Source: Bradyrhizobium sp. LLZ17
Lineage (GTDB): Bacteria; Pseudomonadota; Alphaproteobacteria; Rhizobiales; Xanthobacteraceae
Length of the DNA: 64,000 nucleotides
Reading direction: 5' to 3'
Assembly (NCBI RefSeq): GCF_041200145.1
Contig: NZ_CP165734.1
Span: 7,421,001 to 7,485,000 of the forward strand
Position 1 is the stretch's first letter. Every line of letters begins with the position of its first letter. The translations under genes and the position numbers were made by a program. Shown piece by piece: positions 1 through 8,772 of the stretch. The notes under the pieces are model-generated. The model searched no databases and had not been told where the DNA came from. It worked only from the letters and a program-made list of their open reading frames with translations.

Positions 1-1036
1 CGTGTGCGATCGCCCCAGTGACCGCGTCAATGCTGAGAAGCCGGTTCGCTCGTTCGCGACGCTGCAGAGCGATGACGCTGGCGAGACGAGAATATAGAAA
101 CATTGTTTCGATGAGCAAGACGGTCAGCAACATGCAGCTGCCGATCAGAACAAACCCGCGTGCTGCATACCAACCGATGGTGAATCGAACTGAGCTGCCG
201 ATGATCGCCACTAGGAAATTGGGCAAGTAGGCGAGCAAAGTGACCATCAGCCAGAGGTCAAGAATGGTGCGCATGCGCACAAACAGGAGGGTGAGAGCAG
301 TCATGTTCCATAGCAAAAGTATCAGGTTGACCTGATTGCCGAGAGCAGTCTGATGCCTGACGTCGCTCAGGTAGAAACTAGGGAGATATTCGGCTTTCTC
401 CGTCACGATCCACGTCAGTCCTGCTAACGCGATGGCGATACAGCCGATCGTAATTGCGATCGCCACTATTGCAGGTCGGCCTGGTCTGCCGGCCCTGGAA
501 TGATCCTTCGTGAACCCGTAGACCAGGATCGCTGCGGGAAAGGCTGTGTGCCAAAGCACATAAAGCCAAGCAGGACTATCCAGTCCATCCCCAATGACAC
601 CTGCGGGAGCGTACCCATTCGGAAAGGCGAGCGTCTGCAAGAACGCAAACGATCCGCTGGAAACGTATCCACTGGCGAGGGCGAGAAGCGCCCGCTGAGG
701 TTGGATCGCAAATTGAGCAAACAGCAGGGCTGCCGTGATGAGCTCGGCCAGGGCCAATGCGGTCTGCAATACTGGAACGAAGCCGTTGATCTGGCCCAAT
801 TGGATCCGGGCGAACGGCGCGATGAGCGCTGCAACGACAAGGAGCAAGACGGCTACACCCACCGCCCAGGCCTTTTGGCGAGGGGTTGCGGGCATGTTTG
901 CGATGACCAATGGGAATTCTTGCTCATCGTCTTGAGCCTCGGCGGCCGCGTTGGCCGATTGCTGGCCCGCTTGCGCAATGTCCGGCCCTGATGCTGGCGC
1001 ACCGCCGACAAGTCCCACGAACTGGCGCTGCCTCAT
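1..1036 (-). CDS. MASE4-type membrane sensor histidine kinase, C-terminal part beyond the left edge
   Basis: The frame is open from the ATG at 1036 to the window edge, so about 345 residues are visible. From residue 48 (a second ATG at 895) the protein is a run of hydrophobic segments resembling the MASE4 membrane sensor domain (about eight helices). It is followed by a linker with LLSIDAVTGAIAH, which matches the start of a HisKA dimerisation/phosphotransfer helix. The His of the expected H-box is the last complete codon in the window. The role is inferred: an inner-membrane sensor kinase with an unknown signal. The first 47 residues (MRQRQFVGLVGG...) are not membrane sensor but resemble the Tat-like leader common on rhizobial substrate-binding proteins. 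The true start may therefore be 895. A GGDEF output domain is less likely because of the GAIAH motif. Confidence 0.7.
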   Translation of the reverse strand, partial: MRQRQFVGLVGGAPASGPDIAQAGQQSANAAAEAQDDEQEFPLVIANMPATPRQKAWAVGVAVLLLVVAALIAPFARIQLGQINGFVPVLQTALALAELITAALLFAQFAIQPQRALLALASGYVSSGSFAFLQTLAFPNGYAPAGVIGDGLDSPAWLYVLWHTAFPAAILVYGFTKDHSRAGRPGRPAIVAIAITIGCIAIALAGLTWIVTEKAEYLPSFYLSDVRHQTALGNQVNLILLLWNMTALTLLFVRMRTILDLWLMVTLLAYLPNFLVAIIGSSVRFTIGWYAARGFVLIGSCMLLTVLLIETMFLYSRLASVIALQRRERANRLLSIDAVTGAIAH

Positions 1037-1039
1037 GCC

Positions 1040-1384
1040 GCCTCCCAAAAAGGGTACCGCGAGATCCATCTTACCCGTCAAAGCGCCCTCAGTGAAGCGC
1101 CTGATAGGGCGGTGGATATACTCGAGGGGAATAGCGCAGTTCACGCCTTGCGAATGGTGTGCTTCCGATCGACGCGCTCTGCATACCGGCCCGAGAATTA
1201 TCTCGGACTTCACCCTCACCGGGCCTCCCCGCGTTCATCTAGCGTCAAAACGATCGCGTTTGGAAGGCCATCAAGGCGCTGCTATCTTGGCAACGCAACG
1301 AAGCGCTACATCGTGCGACGAATGCCCGTTTTCGCCGGACAAGGCCTGGGATGCGATCAGTAAGTCGTTGACTATTCTCAACTT
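1040..1384. other. No gene recognised; sequence inboard of the tRNA-Lys fragment
   Basis: Between the kinase start and the tRNA fragment all frames give short, low-complexity arginine/serine-rich translations typical of antisense shadows. No ribosome-binding site with a convincing product is visible. It is probably the upstream region of the kinase gene plus leftover mobile-element end sequence. Confidence 0.4.
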
Positions 1385-1437
1385 GCAGCTGACTCTTAAT
1401 CAGCGGGTCCCAGGTTCGAGCCCTGGTGCGCCCACCA
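1385..1437 (+). other. 3' fragment of a tRNA-Lys(CUU) gene, probable att site
   Basis: The sequence contains a complete anticodon arm (stem GCTGA/TCAGC, loop CTCTTAA, anticodon CTT), variable region, T arm (CAGG/CCTG around TTCGAGC) and 3' acceptor strand TGCGCCC-A-CCA. The 5' half (acceptor GGGCGCA and D arm) is absent; unrelated sequence precedes the GCAG at 1385. Such a 3' tRNA remnant is what integration by a tyrosine recombinase into a tRNA-Lys gene leaves at the distal end of an island. Given its plus orientation, the island and intact tRNA would lie to the left of the window. Integration is inferred; the fragment itself is directly visible. Confidence 0.75.
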
Positions 1438-1462
1438 AACAAATCAAGACCTTAGCGAGAGA

Positions 1463-1494
1463 AACCGTTTGAGAAGCTGACTTTTCAAACGGTT
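1463..1494 (+). terminator. Stem-loop downstream of the tRNA-Lys fragment
   Basis: A 10-base arm AACCGTTTGA (1463-1472) is complementary to TCAAACGGTT (1485-1494) with a 12-base loop. The stem is modest in GC and followed by only a short T-poor stretch, so it may be a tRNA-processing or termination hairpin of the original tRNA-Lys locus. Sequence 1495-1780 shows no gene. Confidence 0.4.
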
Positions 1495-1780
1495 GTTATG
1501 AACACCGACCCGCCAGCACACTAGGATGCTGTGGACAACATCCCGTAGTTTGCGTCTCAAGTTCGGACGTCGATCATCTGTACGACAGCTGACGTGCCGC
1601 ATGAGCTCGTGCTCGCTAGAACCTCTCGCGACGATCAGGCTACAGCCACGCGCAAACAGTGTTGACCGGATCGCAAACGACCCGGCGACGACGGGAGACT
1701 GCAGCAGTTTCGCCGCGCACTGCCCTTGACTTGGTTCAAGCCCAACCCAGTCGGGATCGCCGCGATGCGCTGCGCCCGAC

Positions 1781-2491
1781 CTAATGTCCGGCACTCTGTC
1801 CGCCGTCGACGTGCAGGATCTCGCCAGTGGTGAAGGCGGCGCCTTCGAGGTACAGCACCGCATCGATGACATCGCGCACCTCTCCCATCCGCCCGACCGG
1901 ATGCAATTTGGCCAGGAAGTCGTACATATGGGGTTCATGCATCGGCGTCTTGATCGCGCCCGGCGCCACGGCGTTAACGCGGATTCCCTTGCTCGCATAT
2001 TCGATCGCGAGCGATTTGGTTGCCGCGTTCAAACCGCCCTTAGTGAGGGCGGCCAGCGCCGACGGCACGCTACTGACCGCATGCTCATCGAGGCTGGTCG
2101 TGATCTGGACGATATGCCCGGACCCCCGCTTCAGCATTGCCCTGGCTGCGCGCCGGGTAATATGAAAGAAACCATCGAGATTGATGCCCAGCATGCTGGC
2201 ATAATCTTCGTCCGTATATTCGGTGAATGGCTTGGCGATGAAAATGCCGACGTTGTTGACGAGGGTGTCTACGCGGCCGAAGCGCTCAAGCGCCTGTGAC
2301 ACAATGCGTTCTGCGGTCTCTGAATCCCTGATGTCGCCGGCAATCGCCAGGATATCGGGATCAGAGGACGGCCTAATCGAGCGGGAGTTCGCGACAACGC
2401 AAAAATTGCGATCCCGATACGCCCCGACCAGGGCTTCGCCGATACCCTGCGACGCGCCGGTGATGATAGCGACTTTCTGCTGTGCACCCAT
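1781..2491 (-). CDS. SDR-family oxidoreductase lacking the usual active-site Tyr
   Basis: A 236-residue short-chain dehydrogenase/reductase fold protein. It has a Rossmann TGxxxGIG motif (TGASQGIG, residues 11-18), NNVG at about 79-82, a Ser at 133 and the C-terminal GEILHVDGG signature. The Lys at 151 is present, but the position that should carry the catalytic Tyr (YxxxK) is Ala (ALAALTK), with no Tyr nearby. Substrate is unknown. The ATG at 2491 is preferred over upstream in-frame starts because GGAGGT sits 8 bases before it and it clears the preceding gene by 58 bases. It is the last gene of the minus-strand run that includes 3-hydroxybutyrate dehydrogenase. Confidence 0.85.
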   Translation of the reverse strand: MGAQQKVAIITGASQGIGEALVGAYRDRNFCVVANSRSIRPSSDPDILAIAGDIRDSETAERIVSQALERFGRVDTLVNNVGIFIAKPFTEYTDEDYASMLGINLDGFFHITRRAARAMLKRGSGHIVQITTSLDEHAVSSVPSALAALTKGGLNAATKSLAIEYASKGIRVNAVAPGAIKTPMHEPHMYDFLAKLHPVGRMGEVRDVIDAVLYLEGAAFTTGEILHVDGGQSAGH

Positions 2492-2549
2492 GATGAGACC
2501 TCCATGTTCTCTGTTGAAGCGGCGGGCAGCGCCCGCGGTGCTTGCTTCG

Positions 2550-3332
2550 TTACTGCGCTGTCCAGCCGCCATCGACCGAGATTGTCGTGCCGGTGATCTG
2601 GTCTGCCGCTGGCGAACAGAGGAAGGCCACGGTGCCGCCAAGCTGCGAGGGAGAGACAAAATCCAGAGACGGCTGTTTCTCAGCCAGAAGCTCCTTAGCG
2701 GCTTCCTTCTGATTTTTGCCTCTTTGCGCAGCGATGTCGCTGATCTGCTTTTCGACCAAAGGGGTCCTCACCCAACCCGGACAGACCGCGTTGCAAGTGA
2801 CGCCACTGCCGGCGGTCTCCAGGCCGACCACCTTTGTCAGACCGACCAAACCGTGCTTGGCGGCGACGTAAGCGGCCTTATGAGTTGAGGCGACGAGGCC
2901 GTGGGTCGATGCGATGTTGACGATCCGGCCCCAATGCTGCTCTTTCATCCGAGGCAGCGCAGCGGCAATCGCGTGGAACGCAGCCGACAGATTGATCTCG
3001 AGGATCGCGTTCCACTTGGCAATTGGAAACTCCTCTACAGGAGCTGTGAACTGGATACCCGCGTTGTTCACCAAGATGTCCAGACGTCCGAATTTCTCGA
3101 CCGTCGCGGCAATTAACCCGCGGACGGCATCTGACTTTGACATATCGGCGCCGTCGTATGCAACGCGGTGGCCGTGTTCACGTTCGATGCCACTGCGGAT
3201 CGTCTCGATCTCGCCGGCGTCGCCAAAGCCGTTCAGCACCAGGTCGGCGCCGAGCCTTGCCAGCTCTTTTGCGATGCCGAGTCCGATGCCGCTGGTCGAC
3301 CCGGTGACGATTGCTACTTTTCCCTTCAACAT
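2550..3332 (-). CDS. bdhA: D-3-hydroxybutyrate dehydrogenase
   Basis: Catalyses NAD-dependent interconversion of D-3-hydroxybutyrate and acetoacetate in the cytoplasm, a step of PHB and ketone-body use. The 260-residue length is typical of the family. The Rossmann motif TGSTSGIG spans 10-17, NNAG is at about 89-92, and the catalytic triad Ser142, Tyr155 and Lys159 falls at the positions known for bacterial HBDH. The substrate-loop region (QISDIAAQRG...EKQPS) and C-terminal VDGGWTAQ also match this enzyme rather than a generic SDR. It sits 31 bases after the AhpD-like gene and in the same run as acetoacetate decarboxylase, so 3-hydroxybutyrate to acetoacetate to acetone can be drawn from this operon alone. 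Confidence 0.95.
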   Translation of the reverse strand: MLKGKVAIVTGSTSGIGLGIAKELARLGADLVLNGFGDAGEIETIRSGIEREHGHRVAYDGADMSKSDAVRGLIAATVEKFGRLDILVNNAGIQFTAPVEEFPIAKWNAILEINLSAAFHAIAAALPRMKEQHWGRIVNIASTHGLVASTHKAAYVAAKHGLVGLTKVVGLETAGSGVTCNAVCPGWVRTPLVEKQISDIAAQRGKNQKEAAKELLAEKQPSLDFVSPSQLGGTVAFLCSPAADQITGTTISVDGGWTAQ

Positions 3333-3363
3333 GGGGCTTCCCTTCTAGGTTTGTGACAAGCAA

Positions 3364-3828
3364 TCAGGCGGCCGTGGCTGCCTTGGCCTTGACCGGCGGG
3401 ACGGCGCGGAAGGCGATTGCGAGCCTGTTCCACGCGTTGATGGTTCCGATCAGCATCGTCAGGTTCACCGCCTCGGCTTCGGAGAAGTGCTTGCGAAGCT
3501 CGTCATAAGCGTCATCGGGCGCGTGGGTCTTGGAGATGAGCGTCACCGTCTCGGTCCAGGCCAGCGCGGCACGTTCGCGATCGGTGTAGAGTGGCGCCTC
3601 GCGCCAGGCGTTCAGGAGATAGAGCCGCTGCTCGGTTTCGCCGCGCTTGCGCGCATCCTGCGTGTGCATGTTGATGCAGAAGGCGCAGCCGTTGATCTGC
3701 GAGGCGCGGGTCCTGACCAGCTCGATCAGGGATTGCTCGAGCCCGGAGGACTGGATCTGGTTCTCTAGGTCGGAAAGTGCCTTGATGCTCTCAGGTGCAG
3801 CTTGGAAGAAGTTCAAACGGGGCTTCAT
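3364..3828 (-). CDS. Carboxymuconolactone decarboxylase / AhpD-like family protein
   Basis: A 154-residue all-alpha protein of the AhpD-like core family. Cys48, Cys51 and His55 (GCAFCINMH) form the CxxCxxxH motif that supports peroxidase or disulfide chemistry in AhpD. The last helix contains NLTMLIGTINAWNRLAIAF, typical of the group. Family members with this layout are often stress-linked peroxidatic proteins; the true substrate is unknown. It is embedded between the EmrB pump (28 bases upstream) and bdhA, so it is probably co-transcribed. The start has AGGAGAACG just upstream. Confidence 0.85.
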   Translation of the reverse strand: MKPRLNFFQAAPESIKALSDLENQIQSSGLEQSLIELVRTRASQINGCAFCINMHTQDARKRGETEQRLYLLNAWREAPLYTDRERAALAWTETVTLISKTHAPDDAYDELRKHFSEAEAVNLTMLIGTINAWNRLAIAFRAVPPVKAKAATAA

Positions 3829-3856
3829 GGTCGTTCTCCTCTTGGGTTGACGATGA

Positions 3857-5467
3857 CTAGTGTGCGCCGCCGGCGCCGAGACGGTCCGGTTTCGTCAGCA
3901 TGAGCGCTGCGGCCAGGGCGACGATCTGCGAGATGCCGAGCAGATAGAAGGTGTCGCTGAAGCCGAGGATGAAGGCCTGCTTCTGGATGATCTTGCCAAT
4001 CGCGACATAGGCGTGGTGGAGGGCATCGAGGCGATCGATCACGCCATGGCTCATGAAATATTGGGTGAGCTGGTCGAGGCGAGTGCGTGTGGCCTGCTCG
4101 AACATCGATACCGACTGCATCAGGACGTTGGAATGGTACTGCTCGCGCTTCGTCAGCAGCGTCTGCAGCGCAGCAATTCCGATCGCGCCGCCGAGATTGC
4201 GCATCATGTTGAACAGGGCCGATGCCGATCCGGCGTTCTCCTGCTCAATTCCACTGGTGGCGACCGCCGAGAGCGGCGCAAAGACGAGGGCTTGACCAAG
4301 CGCGCGGATCACGTTCGGCCAGAAAAGCTGATCGGCCGCATAATCGTTGGTCATGTAGATGTTTAGAAAATTAGAGCCACCAAACAGCACAAAGCCGATG
4401 CCGATCACGAGGCGCGGATCCAACCGCTGCATCAGGCGAGGTACCAGCGGGATCAGGACGAGCTGCGGCAGGCCGGTCCATGCCAGCACCAGGCCGATCT
4501 GCTCGGAGTTGTAGCCTTGGATGCGGGATAGGTAGACCGGCAGGATATAGACGGAGCCATATAGCGATACGCCGAGCAAAAAGTTCGCGAGCACGCCGAA
4601 ACCAAAATTGCGACGGAACAGAATTCGCAAGTTGAGCAGCGGCGTTCTTGCGGCTAGTTCGATGGCGAGGAACAGCGTCAACGAAACCGCGGCGACGATG
4701 GCCAGCCGAACGATGAAGGGGGAGCCGAACCAGTCATCCTTGTTGCCTTCTTCCAAAACAGTCTGGAGTGCGGCGAGCCCGATCGCCATGGTGACGATGC
4801 CGGCCCAGTCGCCTTGCGCGAGCTGCGACAGCTTCATGGGCGCCGCTTCCAGCGAGAAGAACAGCATGGTGATCATGACAGCGCCGGGTGCGATGTTGAC
4901 ATAGAACACGTACTCCCAGCCGAAGTTCTCGGTGAGATAGCCGCCGATGGTCGGGCCGATCGCCGGCGCGAACGTCGCGGAGATCGCGAACATCGCGAGC
5001 CCGATCGGCTGCTTCGCCTTCGGCAGGAGCGTTATAATGAGTGTGAATGCCATGGGGATCAGCACGCCGCCGGTGAAGCCCTGCACCGCGCGCAGCACGA
5101 TCATCTGAGGCAGGTTCTGCGCGAGCGCGCACGCCGCCGAGAACACCAGGAACAGGAAGGCGTTGGTGAGGAGATAGGTGCGGACCGAGAACACCTGCGC
5201 CAGCCAGCCGCTCAGGGGGATCACCACGATCTCGGCAACCAGATAGGAGGTCGAAATCCAGCCGCCATCATCGATGCCTGCGCCGATCCCGCCCTGGATG
5301 TCGGCAAGCGAGGCGTTGACGATCTGGATGTTTAGCACCGCCATGAAGGCGCCCAGGGTGGCCCCGATCACCGCGAGCCACGTCTTTGCTGAGACGGCAG
5401 GAGCCGCAACGCGCAAATGGCTCTGACCGGCGGGAACGGCATCAAGGGTAGATTGAAGTATCGTCAT
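3857..5467 (-). CDS. emrB: DHA2-family MFS drug exporter (EmrB-like)
   Basis: Proton-driven efflux pump of the 14-helix DHA2 branch of the major facilitator superfamily, located in the inner membrane. The 536 residues show alternating hydrophobic helices, and the helix 4-5 region contains VLRAVQGFTGGVLIPMAF, followed by FAISATFAPAIGPTIGGYL (motif C, antiporter). A long hydrophilic tail segment between the last two helices (QYHSNVLMQ...IGKIIQKQAF) is typical of EmrB. It follows the membrane-fusion protein gene by 35 bases, and the pair makes an EmrAB-type tripartite system needing an outer-membrane channel not seen here. Substrate is unknown. Confidence 0.9.
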   Translation of the reverse strand: MTILQSTLDAVPAGQSHLRVAAPAVSAKTWLAVIGATLGAFMAVLNIQIVNASLADIQGGIGAGIDDGGWISTSYLVAEIVVIPLSGWLAQVFSVRTYLLTNAFLFLVFSAACALAQNLPQMIVLRAVQGFTGGVLIPMAFTLIITLLPKAKQPIGLAMFAISATFAPAIGPTIGGYLTENFGWEYVFYVNIAPGAVMITMLFFSLEAAPMKLSQLAQGDWAGIVTMAIGLAALQTVLEEGNKDDWFGSPFIVRLAIVAAVSLTLFLAIELAARTPLLNLRILFRRNFGFGVLANFLLGVSLYGSVYILPVYLSRIQGYNSEQIGLVLAWTGLPQLVLIPLVPRLMQRLDPRLVIGIGFVLFGGSNFLNIYMTNDYAADQLFWPNVIRALGQALVFAPLSAVATSGIEQENAGSASALFNMMRNLGGAIGIAALQTLLTKREQYHSNVLMQSVSMFEQATRTRLDQLTQYFMSHGVIDRLDALHHAYVAIGKIIQKQAFILGFSDTFYLLGISQIVALAAALMLTKPDRLGAGGAH

Positions 5468-5502
5468 GGCGGTCTCCTCGCGACCGGGGAGGGAAATGTT
5501 GC

Positions 5503-6651
5503 TCAGGTGCGGGGTTCGGCCCGACGAGCGGCAAGCCTCTTCTTGGCGTCACGCTCGGCGACGGCTTCCGACTTGGTGTTGACGGTCGGCTCCGCCGACA
5601 TTCCGGGACGCAGGAGGCCGTTGAGGTGCTGGTCGTCGAGCACGATCTTCACGGGCACGCGCTGTACGATCTTGGTGAAATTGCCGGTGGCGTTGTCCGG
5701 CGGCAGCAGTGCAAACTCGAGGCCGCTCGCCGGCGCTAGGCTGTCAACATGACCTTTCAGCCTGGCCGCGTGGAAGCTGTCGATCCGCAGCTCGACGGGC
5801 TGGCCGTTACGCACGTTAGTGAGCTGGGTCTCCTTGAAATTGGCGACCACATAGACCTGGTCGAGCGGTACGACCGCCATCAGCTGCGTTCCGGCCTGCA
5901 CATACTGGCCGACGCGGAGCGATCGCGCGCCGACGGTGCCGTCGACCGGCGCCGTAATCCGCGTGTAAGAGAGGTTCAAGGCAGCCTGCTGTTCGACGGC
6001 GCGCGCGCGGTCGAGCTGTGCGGCTGCCTGAGCGCGCTGGGTGGAGAGAACCTCGATCTTCTTGTTCGCGGCGAGCAATCCCGCTTTGCCCTGTTGAAGC
6101 TGCGCGATCTGGGAGCGCAACGCCGCGTCGGTCTGCTGGGCCCGTTGAATCGTTCCCGAGCCCGATCTCATGAGATCGTCGTAGCGGGCGCGCTCCTGCT
6201 GCGCGAACTTCAGAGTTGCTTCGGTCGCATCGACCTCGGCCGCTTGCTGCTGAATGAGAGGCCGCTGCAGCTCGATCTGGGCGTTGAGGTTGGTTACCGC
6301 GGCCTCGGAGGCCGCTACGTCGGCCTTGGCCTGGTTCAGCGCGGCCTTGAAGTCGCGGTCGTCAATCCGCGCCAGGAGCTGACCGGCCTTCACCGGTTCG
6401 TTGTCTTTGACCTGCACCTCGGCAATGTAGCCCGAGACCTTCGGAGCGATGATGGTGGAGTCCGCTTTGACATAGGCATCATCAGTCGTCTCCAGGTAGC
6501 GGCCGGTGGTGAGATAGTAGTGGCTGAAGTCGGCGGCTCCAGCGACGCCGAGGGCTGCGGCGAACGCCAGCGCCGCCCGCCGGATCGCCTGTCGCGATGG
6601 AGACAGATAGGTCTTGGCGTTCTCTTCAGGGGCATAGGACAGCGTTGACAT
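5503..6651 (-). CDS. emrA: HlyD/EmrA-family periplasmic adaptor
   Basis: Membrane-fusion partner of the EmrB pump. It has a cytoplasmic N-terminus, one transmembrane helix at about residues 25-45, and a first lipoyl half with DDAYVKADSTIIAPKVSGYI. A long alpha-helical hairpin rich in Ala, Gln and Glu (about 95-220) follows, then the second lipoyl half (ITAPVDGTVGARSLRVGQYV) and a beta-barrel with VVANFKETQLTNVRNGQPVE. The start is placed at ATG 6651; an in-frame upstream start at 6690 would run into the patatin stop. Spacing of 35 bases on both sides supports one transcript with patatin and emrB. Confidence 0.9.
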   Translation of the reverse strand: MSTLSYAPEENAKTYLSPSRQAIRRAALAFAAALGVAGAADFSHYYLTTGRYLETTDDAYVKADSTIIAPKVSGYIAEVQVKDNEPVKAGQLLARIDDRDFKAALNQAKADVAASEAAVTNLNAQIELQRPLIQQQAAEVDATEATLKFAQQERARYDDLMRSGSGTIQRAQQTDAALRSQIAQLQQGKAGLLAANKKIEVLSTQRAQAAAQLDRARAVEQQAALNLSYTRITAPVDGTVGARSLRVGQYVQAGTQLMAVVPLDQVYVVANFKETQLTNVRNGQPVELRIDSFHAARLKGHVDSLAPASGLEFALLPPDNATGNFTKIVQRVPVKIVLDDQHLNGLLRPGMSAEPTVNTKSEAVAERDAKKRLAARRAEPRT

Positions 6652-6686
6652 GGCTTGCTCCGGGGTCTGCAGGGGGCGATCAAATC

Positions 6687-7862
6687 TCAATCGCGGCGAT
6701 GGACGTCATGCGTGACGATGCCGAGATCGGGATCCGGCGGGTCCAGGCGACCAGGGTCGGCGAGCGTGCGGCGGATGTCGTCCAGTCCACTCTGCCAATG
6801 CGCGCGCATTGCGCTCAGCCCGAACTCGTAGTCCTTTGACTGGCCCTCGTAGATCTTGGATTGATAGATCAGGTGGACGATGTTGTAGGAGCGGTGGCGG
6901 GCCATGTCCGCGATGGCGCGGATTTCCGGGTCCTGCCTTGCTCTTTCGGGCAACTCCTGGATCGTCCGCTGCAATGCCTGACGCATCTTCTGCATGCGTA
7001 GCGCCTGGTCCGTGATGGCGCGTGTGCGGCTCGAATATTGGATGTCCTTCTGCCGGCTCGACACCTCCATCATGTCATGGGGAACGCGACCCTTGGCCGA
7101 CCAGAGATCGACCTGGAAGGTCAGCGTGTCGCGCGGCTCGCTGGAGAGCACGCGTGAAAGCGGGGTGTTCCAGACGACGCCGCCATCCCAATAGTGTTCT
7201 CCGTCGATCTCGACGGCAGGGAAGCCCGGCGGCAAAGCGCCGGACGCCATGAAATGCTTCGGCCCCAGTCTGCGTTCGGTCGTGTCAAAGTAGGTCAGGT
7301 TACCGGTACGGACGTTGACCGCGCCGACGCTGACGCGCACCCCGCCCGAGTTCAACCGGTCGAAATCGACGAGTCTTTCAAGCGTTCGCTGCAGTGGCGC
7401 GGTGTCGTAGAAGCTGGTCGCCGAATCGCCCGAGAAGGGCGACAAAAATGGCGACGGGAAGCGAGGCTTGAAGAAGCCGGGCTGCCCTTGGAACAAGGCT
7501 CGCATCGCGGCAAACGTGTTGTGTAGCGACCGAAGATCGAACGCGAACGGCAAGGCATCAGCGAGCCCTTCGCCGGCGGGCCATCCCGCCGGGGCTGCAC
7601 AGATGGTTTCCCAAAACTCGCGCAGCCGTTCGACCCGCTTGGCTTCGGGCGAGCCGGCGATAATGGCGGCGTTGAGCGCCCCGATCGAAATGCCGGCCAG
7701 CCAGTTCGGCCGGATCCCGGCCTCGTGCAGGCCCTCATAGACACCAGCCTGATAGGCTCCCAGAGCCCCGCCGCCCTGCAGCACCAGCGCGACGACGTCG
7801 TAGGGCAACGGCCTGGATTGCTCCGGCACAGGACTGATTTGCTCGCGCATGACCTTCAGCAT
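6687..7862 (-). CDS. Patatin-like phospholipase family protein
   Basis: Serine acyl-hydrolase with a Ser-Asp dyad. The oxyanion motif LQGGGALGAYQAG is at about residues 28-40, the nucleophile elbow GISIG has Ser59, and the second dyad residue is in WDGG (Asp226). The C-terminal third (KDIQYSSRTRAITDQALRMQKMRQAL) matches the domain that usually follows patatin in this proteobacterial subfamily. Lipid substrate is unknown. Patatins of this kind are frequently found beside bdhA, and here acetoacetate decarboxylase precedes it by 31 bases. Action on intracellular esters or PHB oligomers is possible but unproven. No signal peptide is visible, so it is likely cytoplasmic. Confidence 0.9.
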   Translation of the reverse strand: MLKVMREQISPVPEQSRPLPYDVVALVLQGGGALGAYQAGVYEGLHEAGIRPNWLAGISIGALNAAIIAGSPEAKRVERLREFWETICAAPAGWPAGEGLADALPFAFDLRSLHNTFAAMRALFQGQPGFFKPRFPSPFLSPFSGDSATSFYDTAPLQRTLERLVDFDRLNSGGVRVSVGAVNVRTGNLTYFDTTERRLGPKHFMASGALPPGFPAVEIDGEHYWDGGVVWNTPLSRVLSSEPRDTLTFQVDLWSAKGRVPHDMMEVSSRQKDIQYSSRTRAITDQALRMQKMRQALQRTIQELPERARQDPEIRAIADMARHRSYNIVHLIYQSKIYEGQSKDYEFGLSAMRAHWQSGLDDIRRTLADPGRLDPPDPDLGIVTHDVHRRD

Positions 7863-7893
7863 TTTCCAAACTCCCGATGTTGTGGCCGTTCGA

Positions 7894-8694
7894 TCAACCG
7901 GCGTTCGCTTCGATGAGGACTTCGGACCTCGATCCGCGTCGTTGCGCGGCTGCGCCCGGCGACAGGTAGTCGTGGACCACGGTGCCGAGGCCGAGGGTCA
8001 GATCGGCGACCAGGTGTTTGGCCGAGAGCACCTGAAGGACGGGCAGCTCGGCGACCGGAGCCAGGGCATGCGAGTACAGGTCCAGCGCAACCGGCCCGGT
8101 CCATGCGCCCTTTACGGTGATATCTTCGAGGTGGTAGCGGACCAGCTCGCAGATGCGCGCCGAGCCGTCGACGTGCGGGATGATCTTGAGCAGGAAGTTG
8201 GGTGCGGTGAGCTTCCTTGCCTCGACCTCGATGTCGAGGGCGCGATGCTTGTAACCCATGGTACCCGTCGCGATGCGAACCGAGCCGTAGTTCAGGGTGC
8301 CGACCAGCGTATCGATCTCGACCGCGAGCTTCGGTTGCGCCAGCTTCTTGGGAAAGCCCCACAGCTCGCGGCCGCCCGCGATTGGCGGATGATCGTTGAG
8401 AAACATCTGATGGGTAAAGCTGCCGGCCTGCCCCTGGTAGGAGACCGGGATGACCTGGCCGCTTTCGGTGTAGTCGCCGAAGCCGGTCGAGTCCGGCATG
8501 CGGATGAACTCGTAGTTCACCACCGGTTCAGTCAGCTCGAGCGGTGCCGGCACGATCCGGCGCAGCGCCTCGGGATCCGTCCGGTACTGGATGATGAAGT
8601 ACTCACGGTTGATGAAGCGGTAGGGGGCCGGTGGAAAGGCCGGATTTGTCAGCGGCATGGCGAACGCTGTCGCGCGCACGGACTCGTGTTTCAT
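7894..8694 (-). CDS. adc: Acetoacetate decarboxylase
   Basis: Decarboxylates acetoacetate to acetone and CO2 using a Schiff-base lysine. The GFPKK motif places the Lys pair at about 116-117, which corresponds to the catalytic Lys and its pKa-lowering neighbour in the Clostridium enzyme. The surrounding [23 protein letters not shown] and [17 protein letters not shown] blocks are diagnostic. Length (266 residues) is normal. ATG 8694 has GGAG 8 bases upstream, better than the TTG at 8709. With bdhA downstream in the same run, the operon can convert 3-hydroxybutyrate to acetone, or detoxify acetoacetate. Related ADC-fold proteins can have other activities, so the exact substrate carries some doubt. 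Confidence 0.88.
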   Translation of the reverse strand: MKHESVRATAFAMPLTNPAFPPAPYRFINREYFIIQYRTDPEALRRIVPAPLELTEPVVNYEFIRMPDSTGFGDYTESGQVIPVSYQGQAGSFTHQMFLNDHPPIAGGRELWGFPKKLAQPKLAVEIDTLVGTLNYGSVRIATGTMGYKHRALDIEVEARKLTAPNFLLKIIPHVDGSARICELVRYHLEDITVKGAWTGPVALDLYSHALAPVAELPVLQVLSAKHLVADLTLGLGTVVHDYLSPGAAAQRRGSRSEVLIEANAG

Positions 8695-8772
8695 CTTGGT
8701 CGGCTCCAAATGAAGGAAGGTGATCGGGCCGCGCTGATGCGTCTATTGGCGCGGCCCGTAGATGTGCGGCAT

